Below, piece after piece: positions 41,834 through 49,852 of a stretch of 64,000 nucleotides of DNA (position 1 is its first letter; every line of letters begins with the position of its first letter). The position numbers and the translations under genes were made by a program. The DNA is taken from positions 434,001 through 498,000 of the forward strand of contig NZ_CP043908.1 in the NCBI RefSeq assembly GCF_008630935.1. Direction: 5' to 3'. Under the pieces are notes generated by a model. That model was not told where the DNA came from. It made no database searches and was given only the letters and a program-made list of their open reading frames with translations. The DNA comes from Thermodesulfobacterium sp. TA1 (GTDB taxonomy: Bacteria; Desulfobacterota; Thermodesulfobacteria; Thermodesulfobacteriales; Thermodesulfobacteriaceae).

Positions 41834-43032
41834 TGGAATTAGAATATCCTTTGGATTATAAGCCCATTTTAAGGTATGTAGATGTAATACCTGCTGAGCA
41901 CGAAGGTCAACCGGTATTTTTTTTAAGAGACCCTTTAGGTTTTATAGATGAATTGGTAGTAGTGCCTCAATATCTTGCTTTTTTGCTTGCCTTGATGAAC
42001 GGACAAAACGACCTAAGAGACTTACAGTCTGAAGCAACCAAACAGTTTGGTCAGATGGTACCTTTAGAAGAAGTAGTAAAAATAGTTAAATTTTTAGATG
42101 AGAAAGGTCTTTTATGGTCTAAAACCTTTGAAGAAATCAAAGAAAAAGCTTATTCTAAATGGTTTTCTTATCCTTTTAGGGCTATGGCTCATGCTAATTC
42201 AGCCTATCCTTTATCTGCAGCCGAGGCAAAATTTTTTGTTGAAGACATCCTAAAACTTGGTTCTTCTGAGTCTGCCAATCCCCCTAAAATTTTGATAGCC
42301 CCTCATATAGACATAAAAGCAGCTGCTAGATCTTATGCTGAAAGTTATAACAGGTTTAAATTACCTCCTGGGGCTAGAATAATAATTTTAGGGGTAGGAC
42401 ATCATTTAGACCTTCCTTTTTCTGTGCTTACTAAAGACATAGCTACTCCTTTTGGGTTGATAAAAAACGATAGGGGAGGCTTATTTTTTTTAACTAATTC
42501 TAAAAAGATAGAGGTTTTCCCTGACCACATAGCCCATCGGTTAGAACATTCTATAGAATTTCAAGCCCTGTTTTTGCATTATCTTTTAAAAGACCAGTTT
42601 ATGGTTTTACCTGTTTTAGTAGGTCCTATGCCTACTCTTTTTGAAAATCCAGAACTTACAAATAGGTTTGTCGAGGGTTTAGCCCAGTTGATGGAAGATG
42701 AACATACCTATTTGGTTTTAGGTATAGATTTTTGTCATCTCGGATTAAGATATGGAGACCCCTTTGAGGTTTCTGAAGAACATGCCCAAATAGCCTTAGA
42801 AAACGATAAAGCCTTGTTACAACTTACTTTTGATGGAACCAAAGAGGAGTTTTTAGAAAAAGCTAAACAAACCTTACCTTTAAAAGTATGCGGTCTTTCT
42901 ACTCTTTATCTTACTAAACTTATCATGGAAAAATTAGGGGCTAAAGGAAAATTAGACCTATACCATCAGGAGTTTGTTCCTTTTGGTCAGGGCTCGGCAG
43001 TTTCTGTATCCTCTGCAGGATATGTAGTTTAA
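41830..43032 (+). CDS. Memo-like protein (AmmeMemoRadiSam system B family)
   Basis: A 400-residue protein whose C-terminal ~270 residues are of the Memo fold: ILIAPHIDIKAAARSYA, ILGVGHHLDLPFSVL, the HRLEHSIEFQALFLHYLL segment and VLGIDFCHLGLRYG carry the His residues that line the metal-like pocket. The N-terminal ~110 residues are an added domain. In many prokaryotes Memo occurs with AMMECR1 and a radical SAM protein; neither is adjacent here. ATG 41830 overlaps the previous stop; a longer frame from 41791 is unlikely. Confidence 0.82.
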   Translation: MMELEYPLDYKPILRYVDVIPAEHEGQPVFFLRDPLGFIDELVVVPQYLAFLLALMNGQNDLRDLQSEATKQFGQMVPLEEVVKIVKFLDEKGLLWSKTFEEIKEKAYSKWFSYPFRAMAHANSAYPLSAAEAKFFVEDILKLGSSESANPPKILIAPHIDIKAAARSYAESYNRFKLPPGARIIILGVGHHLDLPFSVLTKDIATPFGLIKNDRGGLFFLTNSKKIEVFPDHIAHRLEHSIEFQALFLHYLLKDQFMVLPVLVGPMPTLFENPELTNRFVEGLAQLMEDEHTYLVLGIDFCHLGLRYGDPFEVSEEHAQIALENDKALLQLTFDGTKEEFLEKAKQTLPLKVCGLSTLYLTKLIMEKLGAKGKLDLYHQEFVPFGQGSAVSVSSAGYVV

Positions 43033-43643
43033 ATTAATTGGGCAAAGAGCTTTTTTATTTTTTGATGGTCTTTTATTCCAGGGGAGGCTTCTATTCCTGA
43101 AGAAAGGTCTATGGCATAAGGACATACGGTTAAAATAGCTTCTTTTACGTTTTCTGGGTTTAAGCCTCCTGCTAAAAAGACTTTATAACCTTGGTCGACA
43201 AGAATCTTAGCTAAACTCCAGTTAAAGGTTTGACCTGTTCCTCCAGGTATCCCCTTTACAAACGTATCGGTAAGAATGGCATAAGCTTTTTTCCAAGGTA
43301 AAACCTTTTCTGGTTCTATTTTATCTTTAACTCTAAAGGCCTTTATTACTCTTGTAAGCCCTATTTTTTGAGCAAATTCAACCGTTTCCTCTCCGTGAAG
43401 CTGAATTAAATCTATCCCAATGTCTAAGGCCTTTTTTACCTCTTCGTAATTAGGATTAACAAATACCCCTACTTTTTTAATCCCTACTCTTACACAACCC
43501 AAAAGTTGGTCTATATTTTCTCCTACATACCTTGGGGACCGAGGATAAAACACAAAACCTATATAATCTACCGGAAATTGATTTAAAAACAAAACATCCT
43601 CTTTACGGGTTAAACCACAGATTTTTATTTTGGGTTTCATCAA
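43029..43643 (-). CDS. trpF: Phosphoribosylanthranilate isomerase TrpF
   Basis: TrpF catalyses the Amadori rearrangement in tryptophan synthesis. The 204-residue TIM barrel shows KICGLTRKEDVLFL with the catalytic Cys, IGFVFYPRSPRYV, VGVFVNPNYEEV, IQLHGEE, DTFVKGIPGGTGQTFNW with the catalytic Asp and phosphate loops FLAGGLNPENV and IDLSSGIEASPGIKD. No other trp genes are near. It ends 4 nt inside the Memo-like gene's tail, converging. Confidence 0.95.
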   Translation of the reverse strand: MMKPKIKICGLTRKEDVLFLNQFPVDYIGFVFYPRSPRYVGENIDQLLGCVRVGIKKVGVFVNPNYEEVKKALDIGIDLIQLHGEETVEFAQKIGLTRVIKAFRVKDKIEPEKVLPWKKAYAILTDTFVKGIPGGTGQTFNWSLAKILVDQGYKVFLAGGLNPENVKEAILTVCPYAIDLSSGIEASPGIKDHQKIKKLFAQLI

Positions 43644-43648
43644 AGTCT

Positions 43649-44203
43649 TTATTTTAAAGGGGGCCTGTCAAAATAGATGTTCTTTCCTTTTACACTTAAG
43701 GGTATTCCCATGATTACGTTCCCTTTAATCAGGTTTAATCTTTTAGCTGCTACGCCTATGGTATACATGATCCGATTGTCTACACAAAGGTCTTTAGCCT
43801 TAGCCACAGCTGAACCTAAAGCAATTCCCATGTCTAAAAGTTTTATTCCGCAAACAGGCCCATCAAAATCAAGCTGACTTTTTTCTTGTTTCATCAATTC
43901 CTCGCATTTAAATCCGCAGATTCCACAGTCCATCCCTAAGGGTTTAGTAAAATTAAGGGCTATCAAGATAATCGCTTCCGAATTTCTTACATTGTCAGCA
44001 TCTCTTTTAAAAAACTTAAAGGCTGCACCTTTTTCTTCAGCGATTTTTTCCATCTCTTGGGCCAGTTTTTCTTTTTCTGCGGGGTCGGTAATCAAACCAA
44101 AAACTAAGTCATCTACCCCCTTGGCTTTAGGAGCGGTGCGTGCTGCCACCAGTATTTGTTTAGCTAAAGCTTCTATTATTTCTAACTCTGGATTAAGCTT
44201 CAT
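43649..44203 (-). CDS. DUF2148 ferredoxin-like domain protein
   Basis: A 184-residue protein with TAPKAKGVDDLVFGLI at the start and the Cys-containing MDCGICGFKCEEL, then GPVCGIKLLDMGIALGSAV and CVDNRIMYTIGVAA. The fold resembles nitroreductase-type FMN proteins with a ferredoxin-like Cys patch; function unknown. Its ribosome site is now AGGAGG, inside the left end of the IS110 element, while the inferred pre-insertion site was AAGGAGG. Before insertion it would have followed the dehydrogenase-like gene by about 22 nt. Confidence 0.85.
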   Translation of the reverse strand: MKLNPELEIIEALAKQILVAARTAPKAKGVDDLVFGLITDPAEKEKLAQEMEKIAEEKGAAFKFFKRDADNVRNSEAIILIALNFTKPLGMDCGICGFKCEELMKQEKSQLDFDGPVCGIKLLDMGIALGSAVAKAKDLCVDNRIMYTIGVAAKRLNLIKGNVIMGIPLSVKGKNIYFDRPPLK

Positions 44204-44286
44204 CTTCCCTCCTCCTGCAATTTTTATGTTAAGGTTTGTTTAACACATTTTGTTTTGTATAATAAAACAAAAGCTTATAAGTTAGA

Positions 44287-44415
44287 GAGGGACAGGGACT
44301 CCATTTTTGGTAGGCCTTTGAGCCTCTTAAGGAGTATGTCCCTCTGTCCCTCAACACCCGATAAGTTGGTTGGGCTACCAAAGCCCCAGCTACTCGGGAG
44401 GATGGTGTGAGGGAC
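44287..44415 (+). ncRNA. Candidate bridge RNA of the IS110 element
   Basis: Two adjacent stem-loops share the same clamp, GAGGGAC/GTCCCTC: loop 1 is 44287-44293 with 44338-44344, loop 2 is 44346-44352 with 44409-44415, the second extended by ACACC/GGTGT. Loop 1 has an apical hairpin AGGC/GCCT (44312-44325); loop 2 has GGGCT/AGCCC (44372-44386). The internal-loop strands fit bridge-RNA guides: CUUAAGGAG (44326-44334) pairs with the right flank at 45663-45671 (eight Watson-Crick and one G-U), and AGUUGGUU (44364-44371) pairs with the right element end at 45657-45664 (six plus two G-U). The other two guides fit less well. Transcript ends are not known. Confidence 0.65.
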
Positions 44416-44441
44416 AAAAATCTTAAAAAGGAGGTAGCATC

Positions 44442-45641
44442 ATGACCCATTACATCGGTGTTGACATTTCTAAAGATAACTTCCACTTCTGCATCCTTAA
44501 CCATGAAGCTAAAACCCTCTCCTCCGGCAAACTCTCTATGTCTCTTCAAGGCTTCTCTGATTTCTTTAACCTTCTCAAAACCCTCTCTGACCCTATCGTT
44601 GTTATGGAATCCTCTGGTAGGTTCCACATCCCCCTTTACTGCTTCCTCGTTGAAAAAGATATCCAAACCTTCATCCTTAACCCTAAAATCGTCCACAGAT
44701 TCTTTGAATTTATCTCCGCTAACAACCCCTCTAAATACGACACAAAAGATGCCAAAATCCTTGCACTCTTCGCTCTTAATAACCCTGAATTCCTTAAATC
44801 CTATCCTGAAAACTCTGAACTCCGTAGTGCTTCTCGTCTTATCCAAAAACTTAAACATGAACTTGCTGAAGCTAAAACTCAAATCAAATACGCCCTCACT
44901 GTTCTTTTCCCAGAAGCTGAAAAGCACTTTAATATTTACTCCCACTCCTTCCTTAACATACTCCTTAAATTCCCCTCTGCTAAAACCCTTAAAAAAGCTA
45001 AACCAAATGAAATTTCCGAAATTATTAAATCCTCTGTTCCTAAAGGTAAAACCCCTTCCTTTTCTCCCGATGAAGTCATAAACCTTGCTAAAAACTCTAT
45101 CGGGGTTGACAATCCTTATCTCTCTCAAACTCTTATCATCTACATCGAAAAACTCTTTTTCCTTGAGCCAAGAATAAAAAAGCTTGAAGAGATGCTTGTA
45201 GAGAAAATGGATGAAGACCAGCAAGAACAAATTAAGCTCATTTCCTCTATAAAAGGTATTTCCTCTAAACTTGCAAGTCTCTTTTTGGCTGAAATCAGAG
45301 ACGTAAAAAGATTTTCTAATGCCAAAAAGCTCATAAAGTTTGCGGGCACAGACCCAGTAACAAAACAATCTGGTAAGTATAAAGCTAAGATGAGCATATC
45401 TAAGCAAGGGTCGAGCTTTCTCAGAAATGTTCTTTTCCAGATGGCGGTAGGTGTAGTAAAATGGAATTTTTACTTCAGATCCTATTTTATACGTAAGAAG
45501 AAAAACTTTGGCAGTTATAAGAAAGCTATGATAGCAGTTGTAAACAAACTTATAAGAGTTATCTATGCAATTTGTAGAAAAAAAACTTTCTTTAATCCTG
45601 CTTTTTCTAAGTTCCCTGTTCTGGAGGTCTCTCATGTTTAA
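44442..45641 (+). CDS. IS110-family transposase (bridge recombinase)
   Basis: A 399-residue DEDD transposase. The RuvC-like domain begins YIGVDISKDNFHF (Asp8), has VVMESSGRF (Glu56) and KYDTKDAKILALFA (Asp100, Asp103). A coiled-coil middle leads to the C-terminal Tnp domain with ISSIKGISSKLASLFLAEI, the conserved Ser in KQSGKYK (about residue 310) and SISKQGSSFLRNVLFQMA. All catalytic positions are present, so it may be active. AAAAAGGAGGT precedes the ATG. The first two thirds use a C-rich, G-poor coding strand; from about 45160 the composition resembles the host more, which suggests a chimeric or recently amelioated gene. Confidence 0.95.
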   Translation: MTHYIGVDISKDNFHFCILNHEAKTLSSGKLSMSLQGFSDFFNLLKTLSDPIVVMESSGRFHIPLYCFLVEKDIQTFILNPKIVHRFFEFISANNPSKYDTKDAKILALFALNNPEFLKSYPENSELRSASRLIQKLKHELAEAKTQIKYALTVLFPEAEKHFNIYSHSFLNILLKFPSAKTLKKAKPNEISEIIKSSVPKGKTPSFSPDEVINLAKNSIGVDNPYLSQTLIIYIEKLFFLEPRIKKLEEMLVEKMDEDQQEQIKLISSIKGISSKLASLFLAEIRDVKRFSNAKKLIKFAGTDPVTKQSGKYKAKMSISKQGSSFLRNVLFQMAVGVVKWNFYFRSYFIRKKKNFGSYKKAMIAVVNKLIRVIYAICRKKTFFNPAFSKFPVLEVSHV

Positions 45642-45679
45642 TTCCTATTTTCTGATAGTTGACTCCTTGAGGATTAATT

Positions 45680-46540
45680 TTATCCAGATGTCTGAGTTTG
45701 TAGACTTTTTAAAACATAATATATAGCCGAAAAATCTTTATCTTTTAACCCTAAATTAATCCCAATTCTGTATAGTTCTTTTACCAAAGCTCCTTCTAAG
45801 GCTATTCCTGAAAAGGTTTTAAAAAGTTCTTCAGCGTAGTTTAAGTCTTTTATCAAGTTTTCCAAAGAAAAATGAGGGATGAAGTTTTCTTTTAGCAGGG
45901 CTTCTTTTTTAACCTTTAACACATAAGAATTTCCCGCCCCGTTTTCTAATATGTTTAAAAGTTCTTCTTTGTTAAACCCTATGTTTTCTCCTAAAACTAT
46001 GGCAGAAGCTAAAGCCTCCATAATCAAGGCTAAAAGATAGTTGTTGATTAGTTTAGCTTTGGTAGCTTTACCAGGTGTTTGGAGATAAAAACACCGTTGG
46101 GATAAGATTTGTAAAAGAGGTTTAACCTTTTCAAAAACTTTTTCTTCTCCACTTATAAGAAGGGTAAGCTGTCCTTTTTCTGCTGGGATAACGCTTCCTA
46201 AAACAGGACACTCTAAATAAAAACCTCCTTTTTCTTTTAAAAAACGATGAAATTCTAAAACCTTAGAGAGGCAATTGGTAGAGGTATCTATGATAATTTT
46301 ATCTTTTAGATATGGAGACATTTGGGTCAAAAGGTCTTCAACTGCTTGACTATCTTTAACACATAAGAAAATAGTCTCCTCTTTATCTATAAGCTCTTCC
46401 AAGGTTTCTACATAAGGTAACCCAGAAACTTTAGCTTTTTCTAAAGACCGGTTCCAAACCGTAACTTTTACCCCCTGAGAAGAAAGCCTTTTTACCATAG
46501 CTTGTCCTAAAAGTCCTAATCCTACAAACCCTACTTCCAT
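45680..46540 (-). CDS. 3-Hydroxyisobutyrate dehydrogenase-family NAD(P) oxidoreductase
   Basis: A 286-residue beta-hydroxyacid dehydrogenase. N-terminal VGFVGLGLLGQAMVKRL binds NAD(P); TVWNRSLEKA favours NADP by its Arg. LECPVLGSVIPAEKGQL is the substrate loop and GKATKAKLINNYLLA carries the catalytic Lys. Members include glyoxylate/succinic semialdehyde reductases, so the substrate cannot be fixed. Start ATG 46540 has GGAG eight bases upstream; a TTG at 46555 is less likely. Its stop is 15 nt from the IS110 right edge. Confidence 0.88.
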   Translation of the reverse strand: MEVGFVGLGLLGQAMVKRLSSQGVKVTVWNRSLEKAKVSGLPYVETLEELIDKEETIFLCVKDSQAVEDLLTQMSPYLKDKIIIDTSTNCLSKVLEFHRFLKEKGGFYLECPVLGSVIPAEKGQLTLLISGEEKVFEKVKPLLQILSQRCFYLQTPGKATKAKLINNYLLALIMEALASAIVLGENIGFNKEELLNILENGAGNSYVLKVKKEALLKENFIPHFSLENLIKDLNYAEELFKTFSGIALEGALVKELYRIGINLGLKDKDFSAIYYVLKSLQTQTSG

Positions 46541-46567
46541 GTTTAAACTCTCCAAGAGGTTATAAAA

Positions 46568-47221
46568 TCAAAAAAATCCATGTTGTTTGAGAAACTCTAT
46601 AGAAAGTTGAGAACTTTTTTCTGCCTTTTTTAGATAGGGAGAAAGCCATTTGTGCACCATTTTAGCTATCATATCTATCTCTATATTAATCAAATCTCCG
46701 GGCTTTAGGCGTTTTAAAGTAGTTACCTGATAAGTATGAGGGATAATCATAAGCTCAAAGGAATTTTCTATTACTTTGTTTATAGTAAGACTAATCCCGT
46801 CTACAGCAATAGACCCTTTTTCTATTAAATAAACCGCCAAAGTCTCAGGTATTTCTATCAAAAATCTGTAAAACTCTCCTAAAGGATTGACGGTTAAAAC
46901 TTTACCTATGCCGTCTACATGGCCGGAAACAAGGTGTCCTCCTAACCTATCTCCTAAGCGGAGGGATCGTTCTAAATTAACCCAGTCTCCTTGTCTTTTG
47001 TATTTAAAGGTGGTTCGGTTTAAGGTCTCTGGAGAAACATGGGCTTTAAAGGTTTTATCTTTGACTTCGATAGCAGTTAAACATACCCCGTTTACCGCAA
47101 TGCTATCGCCTATTTTAACATCGGTTATATCAAAAGGGGGTTGAATTTCGATAGTAAGCCCTCCCTTCTCAGGGAGAAGGGAGGTAATCTTACCTTCTCC
47201 TTCTATTAGTCCGGTAAACAA
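46568..47221 (-). CDS. ribE: Riboflavin synthase alpha subunit RibE
   Basis: RibE dismutates two lumazine molecules into riboflavin. The 217-residue protein has two lumazine-binding repeats: MFTGLIEGEGKI to FKAHVSPETLNRT, then LGGHLVSGHVDGIGKV to MIIPHTYQVTTL. The motif SIAVNGVCLT and its copy SIAVDGISLT mark the two halves. It lies 3 nt after ahcY, and other rib genes are not in the window. Confidence 0.95.
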   Translation of the reverse strand: MFTGLIEGEGKITSLLPEKGGLTIEIQPPFDITDVKIGDSIAVNGVCLTAIEVKDKTFKAHVSPETLNRTTFKYKRQGDWVNLERSLRLGDRLGGHLVSGHVDGIGKVLTVNPLGEFYRFLIEIPETLAVYLIEKGSIAVDGISLTINKVIENSFELMIIPHTYQVTTLKRLKPGDLINIEIDMIAKMVHKWLSPYLKKAEKSSQLSIEFLKQHGFF

Positions 47222-47224
47222 GTT

Positions 47225-48487
<1,263 letters not shown>

Positions 48488-48505
48488 TTATCCTCCTTAA
48501 ATCAG

Positions 48506-49669
48506 TTATTTATCAAAACCAGCAAGTTCTTTAATCTTTTCTACCATATCTAATTTTTCCCAAGTAAACTCAGGCTCATTTCTACCGAAATGTCCATAAC
48601 AAGCTGTTTTTCTAAAAATAGGCCTTCTTAGGTTAAGGTATTCTATCATGTGCTTAGGCCTAAAATTAAAAAGGGTATTGATGATGTCTAAAATTTTTTC
48701 TACAGGAATGTTTTCAGTTCCATAAGTGTTGACGTTTATCGCTAAAGGTTCTGGTACACCTATGGCGTAAGCTACCTGTACTTCAAGTTCCTTAGCTACT
48801 CCCGCTGCTACCAAATTTTTAGCTACATATCTTCCGTAATAAGAAGGTGTTCTGTCTACTTTTGTTGGGTCTTTTCCAGAAAAAGCACCTCCTCCATGAT
48901 GCCCTCTTCCCCCGTAGGTGTCTACAATGATTTTTCTTCCTGTCATACCACAGTCAGCTAAAGGTCCTCCTATTACAAACCTTCCTGTTCCGTTTATGAT
49001 GATTTTGGTATCTGGTCTTAAATGTTCGGGGACTATAACTTTTTTGATTACTTCTTCTGTAATGGCTTCTCTCAATTCTTTTAAAGTAACCGTAGGGTCA
49101 TGCTGGGCTGCGATAACGATAGTGTGTACGTCTACCGGTTTTCTCGCTTCATACCGGACAGTTACCTGAGTTTTACCGTCTGGCCTTAAAAAGGGAAGAA
49201 TGCCTTTTTTTCTTACTTCAGCAAGCCTCATGGCCAATCTATGGGCATACCAAATAGGCATAGGCATGAAATCAGGTGTTTCGTCACAAGCATACCCAAA
49301 CATAAGTCCTTGGTCTCCGGCGCCTATCTCTCCGTCTCTGTCAACTCCCATAGCAATGTCTGGGCTTTGTCTATCTATACTAATAAGTACCGCACAGGTC
49401 TGGTAGTCAAAACCTAAGTCAGAATGGTTATATCCTATCTCTTTTACTACCCCACGGGCTATGGTAGGATAGTCAATCCGAGCTTCAGTAGTAATCTCCC
49501 CAGCAATAAGTATCATACCTGTGTTTACTAAGGTTTCGCAAGCTACCCTAGCATAGGGATCTTTTTCTAAGATAGCGTCTAAAATAGCGTCTGAAATTTG
49601 ATCCGCTACCTTATCAGGATGGCCTTCGGTAACCGATTCAGAAGTAAACAAAAAGTTTTGTACAAGCAT
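48506..49669 (-). CDS. metK: S-adenosylmethionine synthetase MetK
   Basis: A 387-residue enzyme making SAM from methionine and ATP. Signature parts: [61 protein letters not shown] and [20 protein letters not shown]. The start is ATG 49669, behind GGAGGT; a longer frame to 49735 would add non-conserved residues. No SAM riboswitch structure is visible in the 180-bp divergent gap with alaS (49670-49852), which is AT-rich and holds only a repeated AAAACTTCTAAAA. Confidence 0.96.
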   Translation of the reverse strand: MLVQNFLFTSESVTEGHPDKVADQISDAILDAILEKDPYARVACETLVNTGMILIAGEITTEARIDYPTIARGVVKEIGYNHSDLGFDYQTCAVLISIDRQSPDIAMGVDRDGEIGAGDQGLMFGYACDETPDFMPMPIWYAHRLAMRLAEVRKKGILPFLRPDGKTQVTVRYEARKPVDVHTIVIAAQHDPTVTLKELREAITEEVIKKVIVPEHLRPDTKIIINGTGRFVIGGPLADCGMTGRKIIVDTYGGRGHHGGGAFSGKDPTKVDRTPSYYGRYVAKNLVAAGVAKELEVQVAYAIGVPEPLAINVNTYGTENIPVEKILDIINTLFNFRPKHMIEYLNLRRPIFRKTACYGHFGRNEPEFTWEKLDMVEKIKELAGFDK

Positions 49670-49852
49670 AGTATACCTCCTACATAAAGTGATTAACTTT
49701 GAAGAAAAATTTACTATATCTTTAAAATAAAGCAAGAATAAAGAAAAATTTTTTGATATTTTATTGAAAATTGCTGAAAAACTTCTAAAATAAAACTTCT
49801 AAAAAAACCTTAAAGGTTAAGCTATGTTTAAAAGTTAAGATGGGGTGAGAAG

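Larger units (their letters stand above)
44209..45664 (+). mobile_element. IS110-family insertion sequence with candidate bridge RNA
   Basis: The element comprises a ~230-bp left noncoding end, an intact transposase gene and a ~22-bp right end. I place the edges at CT dinucleotides 44209-44210 (left; 44212-44213 is also possible) and 45663-45664 (right), because removing the sequence between them rejoins the dehydrogenase-like stop and DUF2148 start with a 22-nt spacer and a perfect AAGGAGG ribosome site. No terminal inverted repeat or target duplication is seen, as expected for IS110. It interrupts the minus-strand run metK to trpF. Edges are inferred, not confirmed by a second copy. Confidence 0.8.

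Noticed and set aside
44384-44402. Similarity of the second stem-loop to the human Alu/7SL sequence around CCCAGCTACTCGGGAGG
   Set aside because: The match is limited to about 17 bases, flanks do not continue it, and the bases are explained by pairing within the stem-loop. Contamination is not supported.
44458-45081. A 207-codon frame overlapping the transposase start on the same strand
   Set aside because: Low-complexity Leu/Ser/Thr/Pro translation, no ribosome site, product of the C/T-rich coding strand.
44229-45635. A 468-codon open frame antisense to the IS110 transposase
   Set aside because: Its translation is Phe/Lys/Ser-rich with no domain, and it runs through the noncoding structured end. 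It is open because of the skewed codon use of the transposase on the other strand, whose DEDD motifs are real.
49670-49852. A SAM riboswitch before metK or a T-box before alaS
   Set aside because: The 183-bp gap is AT-rich with no helices or conserved boxes of either class.
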